A stretch of 64,000 nt of DNA, from positions 4,347,004-4,411,003 of the forward strand of contig NW_004624781.1 in the NCBI RefSeq assembly GCF_000247695.1, in the 5' to 3' direction. Below the pieces are notes generated by a model. The model was not told the origin of the DNA. It searched no databases and saw only the letters and a program-made list of their open reading frames with translations. Position 1 is the stretch's first letter. Each line of letters opens with the position of its first letter. Position numbers and translations under genes: made by a program. Below, piece after piece: positions 33,870-45,794 of this stretch. This DNA comes from Heterocephalus glaber. Taxonomy: Eukaryota > Chordata > Mammalia > Rodentia > Bathyergidae.

Positions 33870-36340
33870 TTAAAATTATAGTAATGGAAATCAGACCATG
33901 TGTGCAGCAGCCTCCAGTCTGCTTCTGACCTTGGAGCTTGCCATGGACTTCACCCAGTCCCATCTGCCACAGATGCTAGTTCTAACAAGAAGACCCCGAG
34001 GCAGCTGCTTCACTGCAGCGGGGGAGGCCTTGAGAAATGTTCTGATTCTCTGAGCTTTGCTCACAGCTGGCAAGCTTTTGCTTCTCCAGAGATTCCCTGA
34101 AAAATATTGGGATTCTGTCAAGACTAGAGGAATGCAAGATCAAGAGATTTCTCTTTCATTTTGGAGCAAGTGTCAAACAAAACTCAGGTGACTGGACCCT
34201 TGGAGCTCTACTGATATGGTCACGCCCTACCTTTTCTTGGAATGCCTCTCACCCTTGGCCGTTGTGTGTCCTACCCAGCCTGCAAGGGAACCTGCTCCTG
34301 CCTGCTCACCAGGCCCTCTTAGCATGATGGCACCAGTGTAGAGGACCAAGACATGTGCCCTGGGTTGGTGAGGTGATGCATGCGATAACTTCCCCATCAT
34401 CATGGAATATTAACATGCACTAATAAAATGTAAAAAGAAAAAATAAAGATTCTTATATAAAACTGAAGCCCAGAGCCATGGAACTGGGATAAATCCAAGG
34501 CAAGATGTTGAACATATTCCGTAGCTCCTGCCATGTGAAGGCAAACTGTTGTGGTTCCACTGTTTATTGGCATGGAGGAAAGAGCACTTGCCCAATGATA
34601 ATGATGACAGAGACAGCACCTATAAAAACAGGTACAATTAAAGTCATTGTCATCTCATTCTAATCTGTGCATTGGTGATACTGTTAGGTAAATTACAGCT
34701 GTGATAGAAGTCATCATTCCTGCATCATTTGAGTTTTTGATGGTGGCATTCAAAGCTGTTTTCCTCCCAGGGATGTGGTAGTACATTTTGATTTGGTTTA
34801 AAAAGGAAAAAATGGGGTAGGGATATCTGGGTTCTGCCAGCCATGGCATGATAGCTCTCATGCCATGGATTAGGAAACCATTGTGAAGATCCTGCCGGTT
34901 TCTAAGTACATCAATTTCAACTTGACACTCAGGAACTCGGGGGATTACTACCAGACAGGTTCAAAGTATCTTACCCCAGGGATTCTTTAATCCCATGGTT
35001 TAAGTAAAATAAAAGTTGCTGGCTTCTCTTATTCTCTACTCCTTTCACTACATATCTGCAAGAGTAATTCTTTGGGATAATTCCTAAAAGTGGGATTGTT
35101 GAATTTTCATCCTATAAACAACAAATTGTCTTACCAATCATCTTGTAATTAGGTATTTTGCTTTAATCTTCATTTATTAATTCTTAGCTATACAAAGCAC
35201 TCTATCCAAATCTCCTATTCCCAGCCCAAACATTTTTTAATTCCTTGGAGTCCTGTCACACTGAGCGTAGGAGGAGGTAGATTCTAATCAAAGCACCATT
35301 TATTCCCCTGGCTGCCAGGAGGCCACACCTCACCAAGGGGCTCCCATGGATTTTAAACTCTTGGTATTTCCCTTTTCTCAGCAGATGGTCATTTAATCAA
35401 TGGCCACCAGCCCTTTGGGGCAAGTTTTAGTAAGATTCTTTTTCTCTCATGATATCTTCACTAGATTCGTCTTTAGGAGCCCCCAGCTTCCCCTTCCTTC
35501 AAAACCTGGAACTGTCTCAGATCTTGGAACTGAGAGTGGGACCATGACTCTCCAGACAAACAGATGGCTCCAGACAGGTCTCCATTTACTAAGCCCAGAC
35601 TGGATTTTATTGTTGTTGTCACTGATGTACAAATCAAGTAGAACTTTAATGAGATACCCATTTTATGGTTGATCAGATGGGAATAGTTAAGTCACTAAGC
35701 TGCACCATACCATGGAAACTAGTTAAAAATAATGAGGTGTATCTAAGCAGGCTGGCATGTAAAGTGTCCTGAATATACCAGGGTGAAAAAAAGTTGAAGA
35801 AAATGTTCAGAATGTTACCACTTATATAGAACCCACAGTGACCAAAAACTGTGTAGTCATATTTACATGCATATTTACATGTAAACACATAGGACGGAGT
35901 CTGGGGGAATCCATGCCAAACTGGCCATGGTAGCTGTATCTGGGGAGAGGTGTGGAATTGGAAGGGAATGAGGGGAAGCTTCAGTATTGCCTTTCCCCCT
36001 TTATGCTCAAAACTTTACCAGGGTGTCTTCCGTATCTTCATGCACAAGTTATATTTGATAATCCAGAAGTCTGCGGAAAGGTGATGGTAAGAATGTGCCT
36101 CTCATCTCTCCTGTCGCCTTGGCAGGCTTCTTTCCATTATGCTGCAGTGTTTGGGGCAGTGGCTTTATCTCTGGATCTTGTTCACAATATTGGCATCTAA
36201 TTCCACAGCAGAATTTAATATGAAACCTTCCCCCTTGTGATATGTTTGTCTCCTTTTCATGGTGAAAAATGTTCATATTTCTGTATCTCACAAAGCATTT
36301 AGCAGTGTGCTCACTGAAGACTGATATGAAGAAAATAAAG
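33870..36340. other. Intergenic stretch, mostly unrecognised
   Basis: The part at about 35690-36000 ('cttatatagaacccacagtg', 'gagaggtgtggaattggaagg') resembles an old LINE 3' end. The rest shows no family or exon that I can support, despite several short open frames on both strands. Confidence 0.35.
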
Positions 36341-36845
36341 CCTCATGCAATCCTTTCCTTCAAGCTAGAGCCTCCTTCCATTACTACCCCATGCCAAATC
36401 TATCCAAATCCAGTTAATTCTTCAAACTTTTGTTCAAGTATCATGTCCTCTCAGACTCCTTCAGTCACATTTCTTCAATTACAGTGTACTGTGTTGTTCC
36501 TTTCTTCTTCTAACACTTTTTTTTTTTTTTTGAGACAGGGTCTCACTATGTAGCCCAGGTTGGCCTCAAACTTGTGGCAGTTTTCCCGCTTCAACCTCCT
36601 GAGAACTGGGACTACAGGCCTGGGCCATCACATCTGGCTCTTTTCCTAACACTTTTAAACACATTTTTGTACCTATATTGTGGTTTTATTTCATCATCAT
36701 GGCTGCATTGGAATGTGTTGCCTGTCAGATTACATTCCTGGGGGCAGGTGTGTCCCTCATCCCTCCTTATAACACCGTTCTTCACTCCTACCCAAACCTG
36801 GTACCAGCAGTCACTCAATGGGTGTGTTGAATTCAACTGAAAATT
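36340..36845 (+). mobile_element. L2-like LINE fragment split by a B1
   Basis: Pyrimidine-rich L2 3' text on both sides of the B1 at 36516-36641: 'gtcctctcagactccttcagtcacatttc' before and 'gggggcaggtgtgtccctcatccctcc..cactcaatgggtgtgttgaatt' after. The segment TTTCCTAACACTTTTAAAC after the B1 echoes CTTCTAACACTTT before it, a likely target duplication. Confidence 0.55.
36516..36641 (-). mobile_element. B1-type SINE
   Basis: Antisense: T-tail, 'gagacagggtctcactatgtagcccaggttggcc' to 'ggccatcacatctggctc'. Confidence 0.9.
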
Positions 36846-37469
36846 TTCTACACGAGTCTGCTTTATATAGTCCCACATGGAACAATCAATGGTAATTCAG
36901 TTACCCAGCCAATCTCCCGCACAATTCTGACTTCCTGTCTCAGAAAGAAACCTTCCTCCCCAAGGGGCCATAAACCTATTACTTAAGCCCAGCAGCACTC
37001 CTTGCTCTGCTAGATGCTCCATCTATCTCTGCCCGTAACGTCCCAGGGAACTTCCTAACCGTGAATGGCCTGGGCGCGAGAGAAGAATTTCCATGCACAT
37101 CAGCACGGGACCTCATCGACCTCTGCCAATGGGCTTGCTAAGATGCGCTTCCTGTTTTGTCTAACGTGGCCTCTCACTGACGCAACCTCCCTAACCCACA
37201 TACTTTCCACTGCCCTGAGAGCCAACACTTTCCTACTTTAGCATTTCCTTAAGTTTCCCCCAATGGAATTAATAATCATTGTTAGTCGCCAGGGATCTGC
37301 TGTCCACTCAGGCAGGGGCCGAGTCATACCAAGGGCTGTTTACCCCAGCTCCCTCTGCGCTCCCTCTAAACGCCAGCTCCTCAGGCCGCTGCTGACCTCC
37401 ACGTAAGCCCAACCTCCCCTATTCCTGGCCCTACTATTTAAAAAATGCGTGCTCATTTTTCTAACATCT

Positions 37470-37575
37470 GCGGTCTGCGTGAGGACAGAGACTGGTCTTT
37501 TTGTTGCTGATCATCTATCATTGTGCTTAGCTTCTAGTGGGCGTTCAGTAAATATTTGTGCCATAATGAATCAAA
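37470..37575 (+). mobile_element. L2 LINE 3' end
   Basis: 'gaggacagagactggtc', 'attgtgcttagcttctagtgggcgttcagtaaatatttgtg..aatgaat' is the L2 terminus. Confidence 0.75.
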
Positions 37576-37609
37576 GAAAACCATTAATTGGTTACTGAAA
37601 TCCCCCTGA

Positions 37610-37735
37610 CACGGTATTTCTTAGCCCCAGGTGCACATTAGAATCACCTGTGAATTTTCTTTTTTAAAAATAACGCCAATGTCCACCCCTACCCCAGTCC
37701 TAAACTCTCTGGTGATTCTTGCTCAGGCAAGGGGA
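37610..37735 (+). mobile_element. MER5-like hAT element fragment
   Basis: 'gtgcacattagaatcacctgtg', then 'ccacccctaccccagtcctaa', 'tctctggtgattcttgct' follow the MER5A layout. Confidence 0.6.
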
Positions 37736-37739
37736 AGAA

Positions 37740-39610
37740 ACTGATCATCTGTTCTAACTTCCATTCCAGAGAAGGTCACTGGCCACCAGAGGGCGTCCAA
37801 ACAACACCAGAGGCCAAGATGTTGGGAGCCACCTGAGGATTTGGCTGTAAGTTCCTGTCCTCAGGGACAGTTTTAGATTCCATGCTTTTCATGTTTTGCT
37901 TTTAAAGAGTGCACACATACCAACGTTATTGCTTTGCATAGCAGATATACAAAAGATCATAATGATTCTATGAATAGCAATTCAAGAATAACAAATGGCC
38001 CGCATCCTCCTTGTGAGATTTACCTCAGTCCAAGATATCTAGACAAAGCTTTTCTGCTATAGCTCACACTGTCTGCCCCTGGGCTGAAGGTGCTTCATAA
38101 TAGGAAGAACCAGAAATGAGCCATGGAGGCAGAGTAGGGCCAGTGGGTGCTGTCCCACGGGAGAGAGGCGATGTGGGTTTTTAGTCCTTGACTGCGGAAC
38201 AGTAAGGACAAGAGAACAGTGAGGACTTCTTGCCTAGGAGGGGTGCAGTGGGTGGTGCAGCCTCAGGTCTCTCAGGACAGAGCCAGAGACAGCACACATC
38301 CTTCCTCTCGGCTCCCCAGGGCAGCGTCCAATTTGAGCCTCTAAGCTTAAGGCAAACCGCACTCTGTCACCTTTAAGTGACAGTTCTGCTTTGAAGTGTC
38401 CCTGTCTGCTTTGCTGGCAGAAGTATGGCACCAGAAGACCCAATCCTGTGCCACAATAGTCAGCCCCTGTACCTCCAGGACCTTCTGCCTGCCAAGCCCA
38501 AGCTGAGGGCTGAGCAAATCCAGGGTAGCTCACCGCACTGGGACATGGGCGGAGGAAGGTGGCATCCCTTTCCTCACCATCACCAGGGTCATGGCCAACG
38601 CTCCTGCAACAGAAGTCAAGTGAGCAAGAGAAAAGCATAATGCCCCTGTGAAATCAGTGTTATATGACACAGACCCTTCAGAAACGAAAATCCAAAGACT
38701 GAGGGAAAGTTGCTTTCATGCTGAGGTTGGGGAAGCGGGGACACCGGGCAGAGAGGTAATGGGGATGCAGGGAAATGGGCTTCGAGAGGAACCAGCAAGG
38801 CCTGTCTGTTCAGATTCCTCTCAACCTCTGTGCAGCCTTTACTCCTTCCTCCAGATGTGGGCCAGGACACCTCTGGAGTGCCAGTTGTGCAGGGGGAAGG
38901 ACAGAGTGAGCAAGCTGGGTTTTATGGTTCGCTTTGGGGGAGAGGGGCCCCATGTCAGTGACCTCCTGCCCATTTTACAGATGAGGATCCTTGAGCTCTG
39001 AGAAGTTGAATGACTTTCCCGAGGGCACATATGACTGTCGCCAAGGCAGGCAAACCAGGGACCAAGCCCATGATGCCCCTGGCAGGCTCTGCAAATGTGG
39101 GGGAGCTTTGTAGTCAAAGCCCCTGAGGTGCCTCTCTTCAGCGGTAAGATGGATTGGTACAGAAATCAAACAGCCCAGAGGACAGAGGCTGATACATCAC
39201 CTGAGCTCAGGTGGCACTTCCCAGGTAGTGAGTCTGCCTGTGTCTCTGTCCATGTGTCCTCCCTCCCTCTCCTTCCAGCTGCAGCGAGGTGGGCATCAGT
39301 GCTGGGTCTGAGAAGGAAGTGGTCCACCACTCTGTCAGCTGTGGGACTCATTGCCACACAGACCCTTCATTTCCCAGGTGGGAATGAAACCTTGTTTGCA
39401 TGTAGCTGCCCCAAGAAGAAAGATGAGTATTAGGGAGAATTCTGTTGTAGACACTGAACACAGGGAGAGGCAACTTCTCGGCCTTCCGAGGATCTCATTG
39501 TTCAGCTAGGTTTGAAAGCCTGAAGGCAAGAGCTGACCCAGACAGCACTAGGTCAGGAGGCTTCATGCTGCCCTGCTCAAGCACACCCCCAAAGAGTCTT
39601 GCGTGTTTTA
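37740..39610. other. Intergenic stretch, mostly unique
   Basis: Apart from a MIR at about 38965-39080, I recognise no repeat. Several short open frames occur on both strands (for example 38234-38638 minus, 38648-39001 plus) without known similarity. The GC content is moderately raised, which alone lengthens chance frames. Confidence 0.35.
38965..39080 (-). mobile_element. MIR SINE
   Basis: 'cccattttacagatgaggatccttgagctctgagaagttgaatgactttcccgagggcacat' is the antisense MIR core and 3' end. Confidence 0.8.
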
Positions 39611-39623
39611 ACAGTTGGTCTCC

Positions 39624-39776
39624 AGCCGGCTGTGGCAGTACATACCTGCCATCCCAGCACTCAGGAGGCTGAGACAGGAAGATCTCCATGAGTTGAAGCC
39701 AGCCTGGGCTTCATAGGTCAGCATAGCTACATACTGAGACCCTATCTCAAAAAAAAGAAAAAAAGAAAAAAAGAAC
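39624..39776 (+). mobile_element. B1 SINE
   Basis: 'agccggctgtggcagtacat', 'ggaggctgagacaggaagatctcc', 'agccagcctgggcttcat', 'gagaccctatctcaaaaa' and an A-rich tail. Confidence 0.9.
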
Positions 39777-39961
39777 AGCTGATCTCTAAATTTTTCCATT
39801 TAAAGTTAATTGATGTGTATCACGAAAATTGAATTTAAAAACTTTTACATTGTTTTTCTAAGTGTACACTGTGGAAAATAAGCACTGTAGCATTTGATCC
39901 CATTGTTGTTCATCTTAAACACACGTACTAGCACACGCCTAATAGTCAAAACTTTGCTGTC

Positions 39962-40049
39962 AGGACTGAGTGTGGCTCAGTGGTAGAGCGCTTGCCTCTC
40001 ATGCACAAGGCCCCTGGGTTTAACTCCCAGCACCACAAAAAAAAAATAA
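39962..40049 (+). mobile_element. ID-like SINE (classic subtype)
   Basis: 'ggactgagtgtggctcagtggtagagcgcttgcctctcatgcacaaggcc' and 'gggtttaactcccagcacc' plus an A-tail. The TAGAGCGCTTGCC arm matches classic rodent ID elements. Confidence 0.88.
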
Positions 40050-40113
40050 AATAGAATTTAAAAAAATATAGATATTCATTCTTCTTTTTCTCAAAATTTT
40101 ACATAAAAATCTA

Positions 40114-40298
40114 CCTATGCCCCGAGTATGGTAATCGCAGCATTCAGGTAGGCAGAGGCAGGAGGCCTGCAAGTTCAAGCCAGCCTGAGCAAGGTCGTGA
40201 CTTAGCAAGACCCTATCTCAGAATTTAATAAGAAAGGTCTGGGAGTATAGCTCAGTGCAAAAGCCCTGGATTCAATCCCCAGGACTGAAAAAAAAAGT
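40114..40298 (+). mobile_element. B1-dID dimeric SINE
   Basis: B1-like half (40114-40230) with 'ggcagaggcaggaggcctgcaag', then ID-like 'ggtctgggagtatagctcag', 'ggattcaatccccaggactg', A-tail. Confidence 0.85.
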
Positions 40299-40304
40299 GT
40301 TTGT

Positions 40305-40305
<1 letters not shown>

Positions 40306-40335
<30 letters not shown>
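40306..40335. repeat. (TG)n microsatellite
   Basis: About 15 TG dinucleotides directly following the A-tail of a SINE. Confidence 0.95.
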
Positions 40336-40336
<1 letters not shown>

Positions 40337-40344
40337 CAGAGGGT

Positions 40345-41040
40345 TTTTAAATTTAATTATTCCATCATTGTTATCTGTCACTAAAATATAGGAAAGTTTA
40401 TTTATTTTTAAATTTCACATGACCATGGAGATCTAAATGTTAAAGAAACCCTAGGTTGAGATATCATTGCAATTATTTTCAGTATACATTAAACCAAAAC
40501 ATCCCAATTATAAATTTTATATTTCTTTAACATAAAATGTTAAAATACATTAACTCCATTTTATTTAAATTACATGTGTATTTCTTAATGAAATGGGCTT
40601 TTGATTTTAGTTAGCTCATATATCTGTGGTAAATATTACTAATCGTAAGAATAAGGCATAAATTCTCTTCCTGTTTCTCTATTTATGAAATATTCAGGAA
40701 ACATGTTTACCTATTACAGTGAGTAGAAAGGGAAGGGATGTTGTGTAATATCATTTAACTTTTGAAGTATTCTGAGTTATATTTCCAAAAGACCCATAGC
40801 AATCTAATGTCATATTTTATCCTTAACATGTGTTTGTCGAGACAATAAAAACCAGAACCCAGGCCTTCTCTTTATGATGTCTCAATTCATATTAATCATG
40901 AGTATTTTGGAGTTCTCTCTTTTGTGCTCAAGCCAAAGAAGCATAGTAACAAGTGAAATGGGTAAGCAAGGATCCCCCCCCCCCTCTCTCTTTCATTTCT
41001 TTATTCTTGCTGCTGCTTGATCTAGTCTGTTGCTGACTTT
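40345..41040. other. AT-rich intergenic stretch; nothing recognised
   Basis: No supported repeat or coding feature, apart from a C/CT low-complexity patch at about 40973-40992. Confidence 0.35.
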
Positions 41041-41081
41041 TAATTTAATTTTTTATTTAACTGACTGTTCATTTCTTTATT

Positions 41082-41262
41082 CTTTTTCAACACTGGAGAT
41101 TGAACCCAGGACCTTTGCACTAAGCTATATCCCCAGCCCTTTTTTATTTTTATTTTGAAACAGGGTCTCACTAAGTTGCCCAGGCTGGGCTTGAACTTGC
41201 AATCCTTCTGCTTCAGCCTCCCACTGTACTAGGGTTATAAGCATGCACCACAGCAATGGGCA
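41082..41262 (-). mobile_element. B1-dID dimeric SINE
   Basis: Antisense: 'actggagattgaacccagg', 'gcactaagctatatccccag', T-rich linker, 'gaaacagggtctcactaagttgcccaggctggg', 'agggttataagcatgcacca'. Confidence 0.88.
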
Positions 41263-41389
41263 AGGGACATTCCTTTTCTAATGGGAGAAAAGCAGGGTTA
41301 TACAGAAAGAGTTTCATGATGCAGACACGTTATTAGGCAGACATAGGGGCCTTCTCTTTCCTCAAATAGCAAATTACATGGTCTTATAA

Positions 41390-41700
41390 TACCTCAAGTG
41401 GACAGAAATGCAAAGATAAATAGACAAATCCACAACTACAATGAGATTTTAATATGTTCATCTCTAATTAATAGGACAAGCAGGCCAAAAAATCAATAGG
41501 GATACAAATTTGGACAGCCTGAGTAACACATTTGACACAGTCCATATGTTTATTATAGACATGCAAAAACCATTTTCAAAATACACATCTTTCATGTAAC
41601 ATACGGAATATTTAGAAAAATTCACAGTACACAAAGCCATAAATTTCAAAGGGTTGGCTTTAATGCAATAAAGGTAGAAATCAATAATAAAAACGTGGTG
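41390..41700 (+). mobile_element. Old LINE-1 ORF2 fragment
   Basis: 'ggacaagcaggccaaaaaatcaatagggata', 'aacacatttgacacagtcca', 'agtacacaaagccataaa', 'gtagaaatcaataataaa' follow the L1M ORF2 endonuclease-region text. Confidence 0.65.
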
Positions 41701-41922
41701 GGGATCCATTCTTCCCAGTGACATGTTGGGAAATGAAACATAGCTGGGACCTCCAGAGATGTCAAAACTATAACATCTTTCCTTTGGGTCATGTTGGGAT
41801 GTGCCTGGATGTCTGTCCTCTCAGAGATTCCCCAGAATTCTTCAGTAATCCCCAATCCAAATTAACAAGAGAAGGAAAATTCATAGAAACAGAGGAGAAA
41901 ATCCAAGAGGTCAATAAACACA

Positions 41923-42064
41923 TCATGGCACACTCCTGTGATGCCAGCACTCAGGGGGCTGAGACAGGATTGATTCGAATTCAAGGCCAGCTTACATAGT
42001 AAGTTCAAGGCCAACCTGAACTACATGGTGACACCCTGTTTCAAAAAACGAAAAAAATAAAAAC
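41923..42064 (+). mobile_element. B1 SINE
   Basis: 'catggcacactcctgtgatgccagcactcagggggctgaga', duplicated 'ttcaaggcca' segments, 'acaccctgtttcaaaaaa'. Confidence 0.85.
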
Positions 42065-42960
42065 TACATCAAAAGATGCTCAATATCAGGAAGATGCAAA
42101 GTAAAATCATAAGAAGAGGCCACAAAACACCATTCAGGTGGCAAGCATATACATGTGAGCCCAAGTGCTGGCGATAACATGGAGTAATGTCTTCCATGCA
42201 GATGGAAGGAGAATTGGAGCAATCTTAGCCCTATGCTGTGGTCTGAAGTCCATGCCCATCCTCCAAATTCCTATGCTGAAATATTTACCCTTGAGTGAGA
42301 ATATTAGAAGGTAGTGTCTTTAGGGGGTGATTTGATTATGGAGGTGATGACCCCAGGAATGGCACTACAAGCCTGAGAGAGCCCCCTTGCTTCTTGCACC
42401 ATGTGAGGACATAGGAAGAAAGTGTCATTCATGAGCCAGAAATCAGGTCCTCACCAGATGTGGAATCTGGCAGCATTTTGATCTTGGACTTCTCATCCTC
42501 CAGAACCACCAGAAATAAATTTCTGGTTTCTATAAGCCCGTTGGCTTAGGGTATTTTGTTATAGCAGCCCGAATGGACTAAGACACACTAAGTTTGTAGT
42601 AACCAGCAACTCAGCTGTTTCCCTTCCAGAAAAACTCACACATATGTGCCCCAGAAAATATGTACAAGGATGTTCAGGAGCCTCTTTACAATCGCTCCGT
42701 ACTGGAAACCACCCAAATGGCCATCACTAGTAGAATGTGTAAATACATTGCGGTGTTTCACTGGACAAAGTGCTATGCTACATGGACGTCTCTGAATGTG
42801 TCCCAGAGATACAAGTTGAAAATGAATCCCACTCAATCCTCTGTAAACCCTTCATTGAACCCAACACATTCAGAAGAGCATGCAAATTGTTGCTATCATC
42901 CCACATGAAGTTCCACAAAGTCAGCACACCATGTAACCAGCACCTGTATCTATTTTACTT
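42065..42960 (+). mobile_element. Old LINE-1 ORF2 3' fragment split by an LTR
   Basis: Left part has 'gatgctcaatatcagg.agatgcaa' and 'gtgctggcgataacatggag'. Right part (42595-42960) has 'aaaactcacacatatgtgcc' and 'gaaaccacccaaatggccatc'. A MaLR LTR separates them. Confidence 0.65.
42235..42592 (+). mobile_element. MaLR (MST-like) solo LTR
   Basis: 'tgctgtggtctgaagtccatg', 'catgtgaggacataggaag', 'aataaatttctggtttctataagcc', 'gttatagcagcccgaatggactaagaca': both ends of the LTR are present, inserted in the L1 above. Confidence 0.88.
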
Positions 42961-43058
42961 TTGATAAAGTAATATATTACCCCATTAGGTGACAAGCGTC
43001 TTTATGGCAGGGATCACCGTGTCTTTTATTACTTGTGTCCTTTGTTTTTTGTGATTCT

Positions 43059-43198
43059 TGTTTTGTTTTTTGAGGCATGGTCCCACTATGTAGTCCAGAC
43101 TGGCCTTGAACTCACTATGTAGCCCAGGCTGGCCTCAAACTTCCTGCCTTAGCCTCCTGAGTGCTGGGATTGCAGGCATGTACCACCACACTTGGCTT
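43059..43198 (-). mobile_element. B1 SINE with internal duplication
   Basis: Antisense: 'cactatgtagtccagactggccttgaactcactatgtagcccaggctggcc' shows the duplicated block; ends at 'accaccacacttggctt'. Confidence 0.9.
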
Positions 43199-43657
43199 GT
43201 TTGTGGGGTTTATACAAAGCTTGATCAGAGGGTAAGCTCTCTTGAGTCTGTTCAATGATATGCTGAGCTCTTTTGGTTGGTGCCACCAAATCAGAAAGGA
43301 GGTGATTCTGGGTGTACAGGACTTTGTCCTATCTGCATTTTTAGGGCAGTGAAAATCCTCTACGATAAAACCGAAACTCTCATTCATTACTAGTGGTGAT
43401 GCAAAATGGCACAGTCACTTTGGAAAATAGTGTGGCAGTTTACAAAATTAAACACACAACACACCAATCATACTTCTGATACTTATCCAAGAACTGGAAA
43501 CATGTCTATACAAAAGCCTGCATGTAGATGTTTAGAGCAACTTTTTCATAATTGCCAAAACATGGAAACAACCAAGATGTACTTCAGTGAGTGAATGGAT
43601 ACATAAACTATAGTACATCAGACAATGGCATATTACCAAGAGCTAAAAAGAAATTAC

Positions 43658-43742
43658 TGGCCAGGAATGTAGCTCAGTGGTGCAGTGCCTGCCTGGCAAG
43701 TGCAAGGCCTTGTGTTCTATTTCCAGTACCAGAAAAAGAAAA
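43658..43742 (+). mobile_element. ID-like SINE (left arm of an inverted pair)
   Basis: 'ctggccaggaatgtagctcag', 'gcctgcctggcaagtgc', 'gtgttctatttccagtacc', A-rich tail. Confidence 0.88.
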
Positions 43743-43748
43743 ACCAAT

Positions 43749-43837
43749 TTTTTTTTTTTTTTGGTACCGGGGATCGAACTCAGGTCCTTGCACTTGCACA
43801 GCAGGTGGTGAAACCATTGAGCTAAATCCCTGGCCCA
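43749..43837 (-). mobile_element. ID-like SINE (right arm of an inverted pair)
   Basis: T15, GGTACCGGGGATCGAACTCAGG, GCACTTGCACAGCAGG, CTAAATCCCTGGCCC. It inserted at the A-rich tail of the plus-oriented copy. Confidence 0.93.
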
Positions 43838-43984
43838 AAAAAATCAATTTTTAAAAAGAAAAGAAATTACCTATCAAGCCTAAAAGAAAGTGGAAGAACC
43901 TTACATGTATATTATTAGATGAAAGAAGCCAGTCTGAAAAGACTTCATACTGCGTGATTACTAGGGACCCCTGAAACATTACCA

Positions 43985-44815
43985 GAAACCTCTGCAATAG
44001 GCTCTAGTTTCCTTCCCAGTGTACAACACAAGCCTGAGGGGAAAAAAAACTAAAAGACAGAACTCAGAGAGACAGAAAGTGGGGCACCCGGACAACTAAT
44101 GTCAATGCAACTGACCAAGGCACTAGCCAGTCCAAGCCACTGATTTTTATTGATAATCAATTGGAGTAAAGGTGGGCTACTTGCAAGGACCTACTAAGTG
44201 TGAGGGCACACAGTCATATGGTTTCTATGGAAATTAATGTAAGAAAGGCTCGTAAAAGACAAGACAAAGCATTCTCAAATTAGGAACAAAATATATAGTT
44301 GTAATTAGAACATTGTCCTTCTAGTTAAGAAGGTTTTGGTTGTGGGAATGGAATTTGAGTGTGAGTTATTCTGACTTTGGGATGCAGGCTTCGGCTGGAC
44401 TCACTTCTATAAACAAACAATTGTGGGTTTAACTCTTTACAGCCTGCACTACTTACAGCCTGCTTTGGGCATAGTATTGCAGTCTCTCACACATGGTTAC
44501 ACCTATATAATTTTCTAGAGAAAGCAAAACTATACAGACCATTAAAAATCAGTGATTTTCAGGAGTTTTACTAGGGAGGGGTGAATACTCAAAGCCCAAA
44601 GGTTAGGGGAGGGAGAGTTCTGTGTGGTACTGTACTCATGGATGCGTGTGATTTAGCATCCATCTGAACCCATAGAAAAGTACAACACCAAGAGTGAACT
44701 CTGATGTTCCTAATAGTATTTGTTTATGAAGGTTATCTCTATAGGTACCATAGTAAATCTGAGAATTTAAAAAGTATTATTTGTTAAAATAACATGCTTT
44801 AATAACAATAAGAAT
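43985..44815. other. Intergenic stretch; nothing recognised
   Basis: No coding or named repeat signal that I can support. Confidence 0.35.
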
Positions 44816-44820
44816 CCATT

Positions 44821-44938
44821 GCCAGGTGTGGTGGCACACACCTGTAATCCCAGGAGGATCACCATGAGTTTGAGTTCAAAGCCAGCCTGAATTATGTAGC
44901 AAGACCCTGTCTCAAAAAAACCAAAAAGAAAAAAGAAA
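44821..44938 (+). mobile_element. B1 SINE with a short internal deletion
   Basis: 'gccaggtgtggtggcacacacctgtaatccca' joins directly to 'ggaggatcaccatgag', lacking the usual 'gcactc..ggctgaggca' segment; then 'agaccctgtctcaaaaaa'. Confidence 0.88.
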
Positions 44939-44939
44939 G

Positions 44940-45680
44940 TAAACCCATTAGGTTGTTATAGCAACATATGTCTTATTATAAATAACTATTTTCTGAAACA
45001 CAAAATACTTTACATTTTTACAAATCTTCTTAATGTCTTGCCTAACAAAAGATAGCCAGATCTTCATATCCATTTCTGTATTCAGTTTGTTGTGATATGT
45101 TGTTTGGTAAAAGTCTCCGAGGACAATCCAATCTCACACAGATGTGGAACTTTAAAAGGGAGGAACAATTCAGCAGCTTTTCCAGATTGTGATGGGCTAC
45201 AAGGTTAGTTGCAAGGCAGAACCCAAAATCACATGAATAAACTTAAATACATTGTTAAATTAAAGCCCATTGGTCTGCCTTGCAGTTTTAATGCATAATT
45301 TTGTAATCATCAGATTGACACTAGCACTCTCACCCCAGCGCATGATGATCATGTGTCATCCACAGGAATCCCAGGAAGCAGAGGGACCAGAGGTGGCTGC
45401 AGAACTCGGACCACTGGCAGCAGTGCCCTTGATTTCTGGGTCATGACAATGCACTGAAGATTACAGGCAGTAGGTTACTTGGATTTACATATTAAATTAT
45501 CTCCTTTTAACTGAAGTAACTCTTCCAAGATGTACAAATGTTATAAAATTGGATCTTCAAAGGGACGTTGGATCAAAGGTAACACTCATAAAGCAGGCAC
45601 AAGTGAACAAGGAAATGGCCAACTTGACACATCTGGCAACTTACAAGGTTAAGAAACAGCAATCATCAAATAATCAAGCC
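44940..45680. other. Intergenic stretch; nothing recognised
   Basis: No repeat family or exon recognised. Confidence 0.35.
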
Positions 45681-45682
45681 TG

Positions 45683-45779
45683 TCGGGCCAGGGATTTAGC
45701 TCAGTGGTGCTGTCCCCTGCCCCCCAAGCGCAAGGTCCCAAGTTCGATCCCCGGTACCAAAACAAACAAAAACAAAAAC
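45683..45779 (+). mobile_element. ID-like SINE with 15-bp target-site duplication
   Basis: CGGGCCAGGGATTTAGCTCAG, CCCCTGCCCCCCAAGCGC, AAGTTCGATCCCCGGTACC and an AAAACAAAC-rich tail. Flanked by perfect AAATAATCAAGCCTG at 45668-45682 and 45780-45794. Confidence 0.95.
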
Positions 45780-45794
45780 AAATAATCAAGCCTG

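Larger units (their letters stand above)
43380..43980 (+). mobile_element. Old LINE-1 ORF2 C-terminal fragment split by SINEs
   Basis: 'ggcacagtcactttggaaaatagtgtggcagttt', 'cttatccaagaa', 'attgccaaaacatggaaacaacc', then after two SINEs 'agatgaaagaagccagtctgaaaa' is L1 ORF2 C-terminal to 3' UTR text in order. Confidence 0.8.

Noticed and set aside
38234..39433. Cluster of frames of 60-134 residues on both strands
   Set aside because: No recognisable family and no supporting splice pattern; mutual overlap suggests chance frames in moderately GC-rich DNA.
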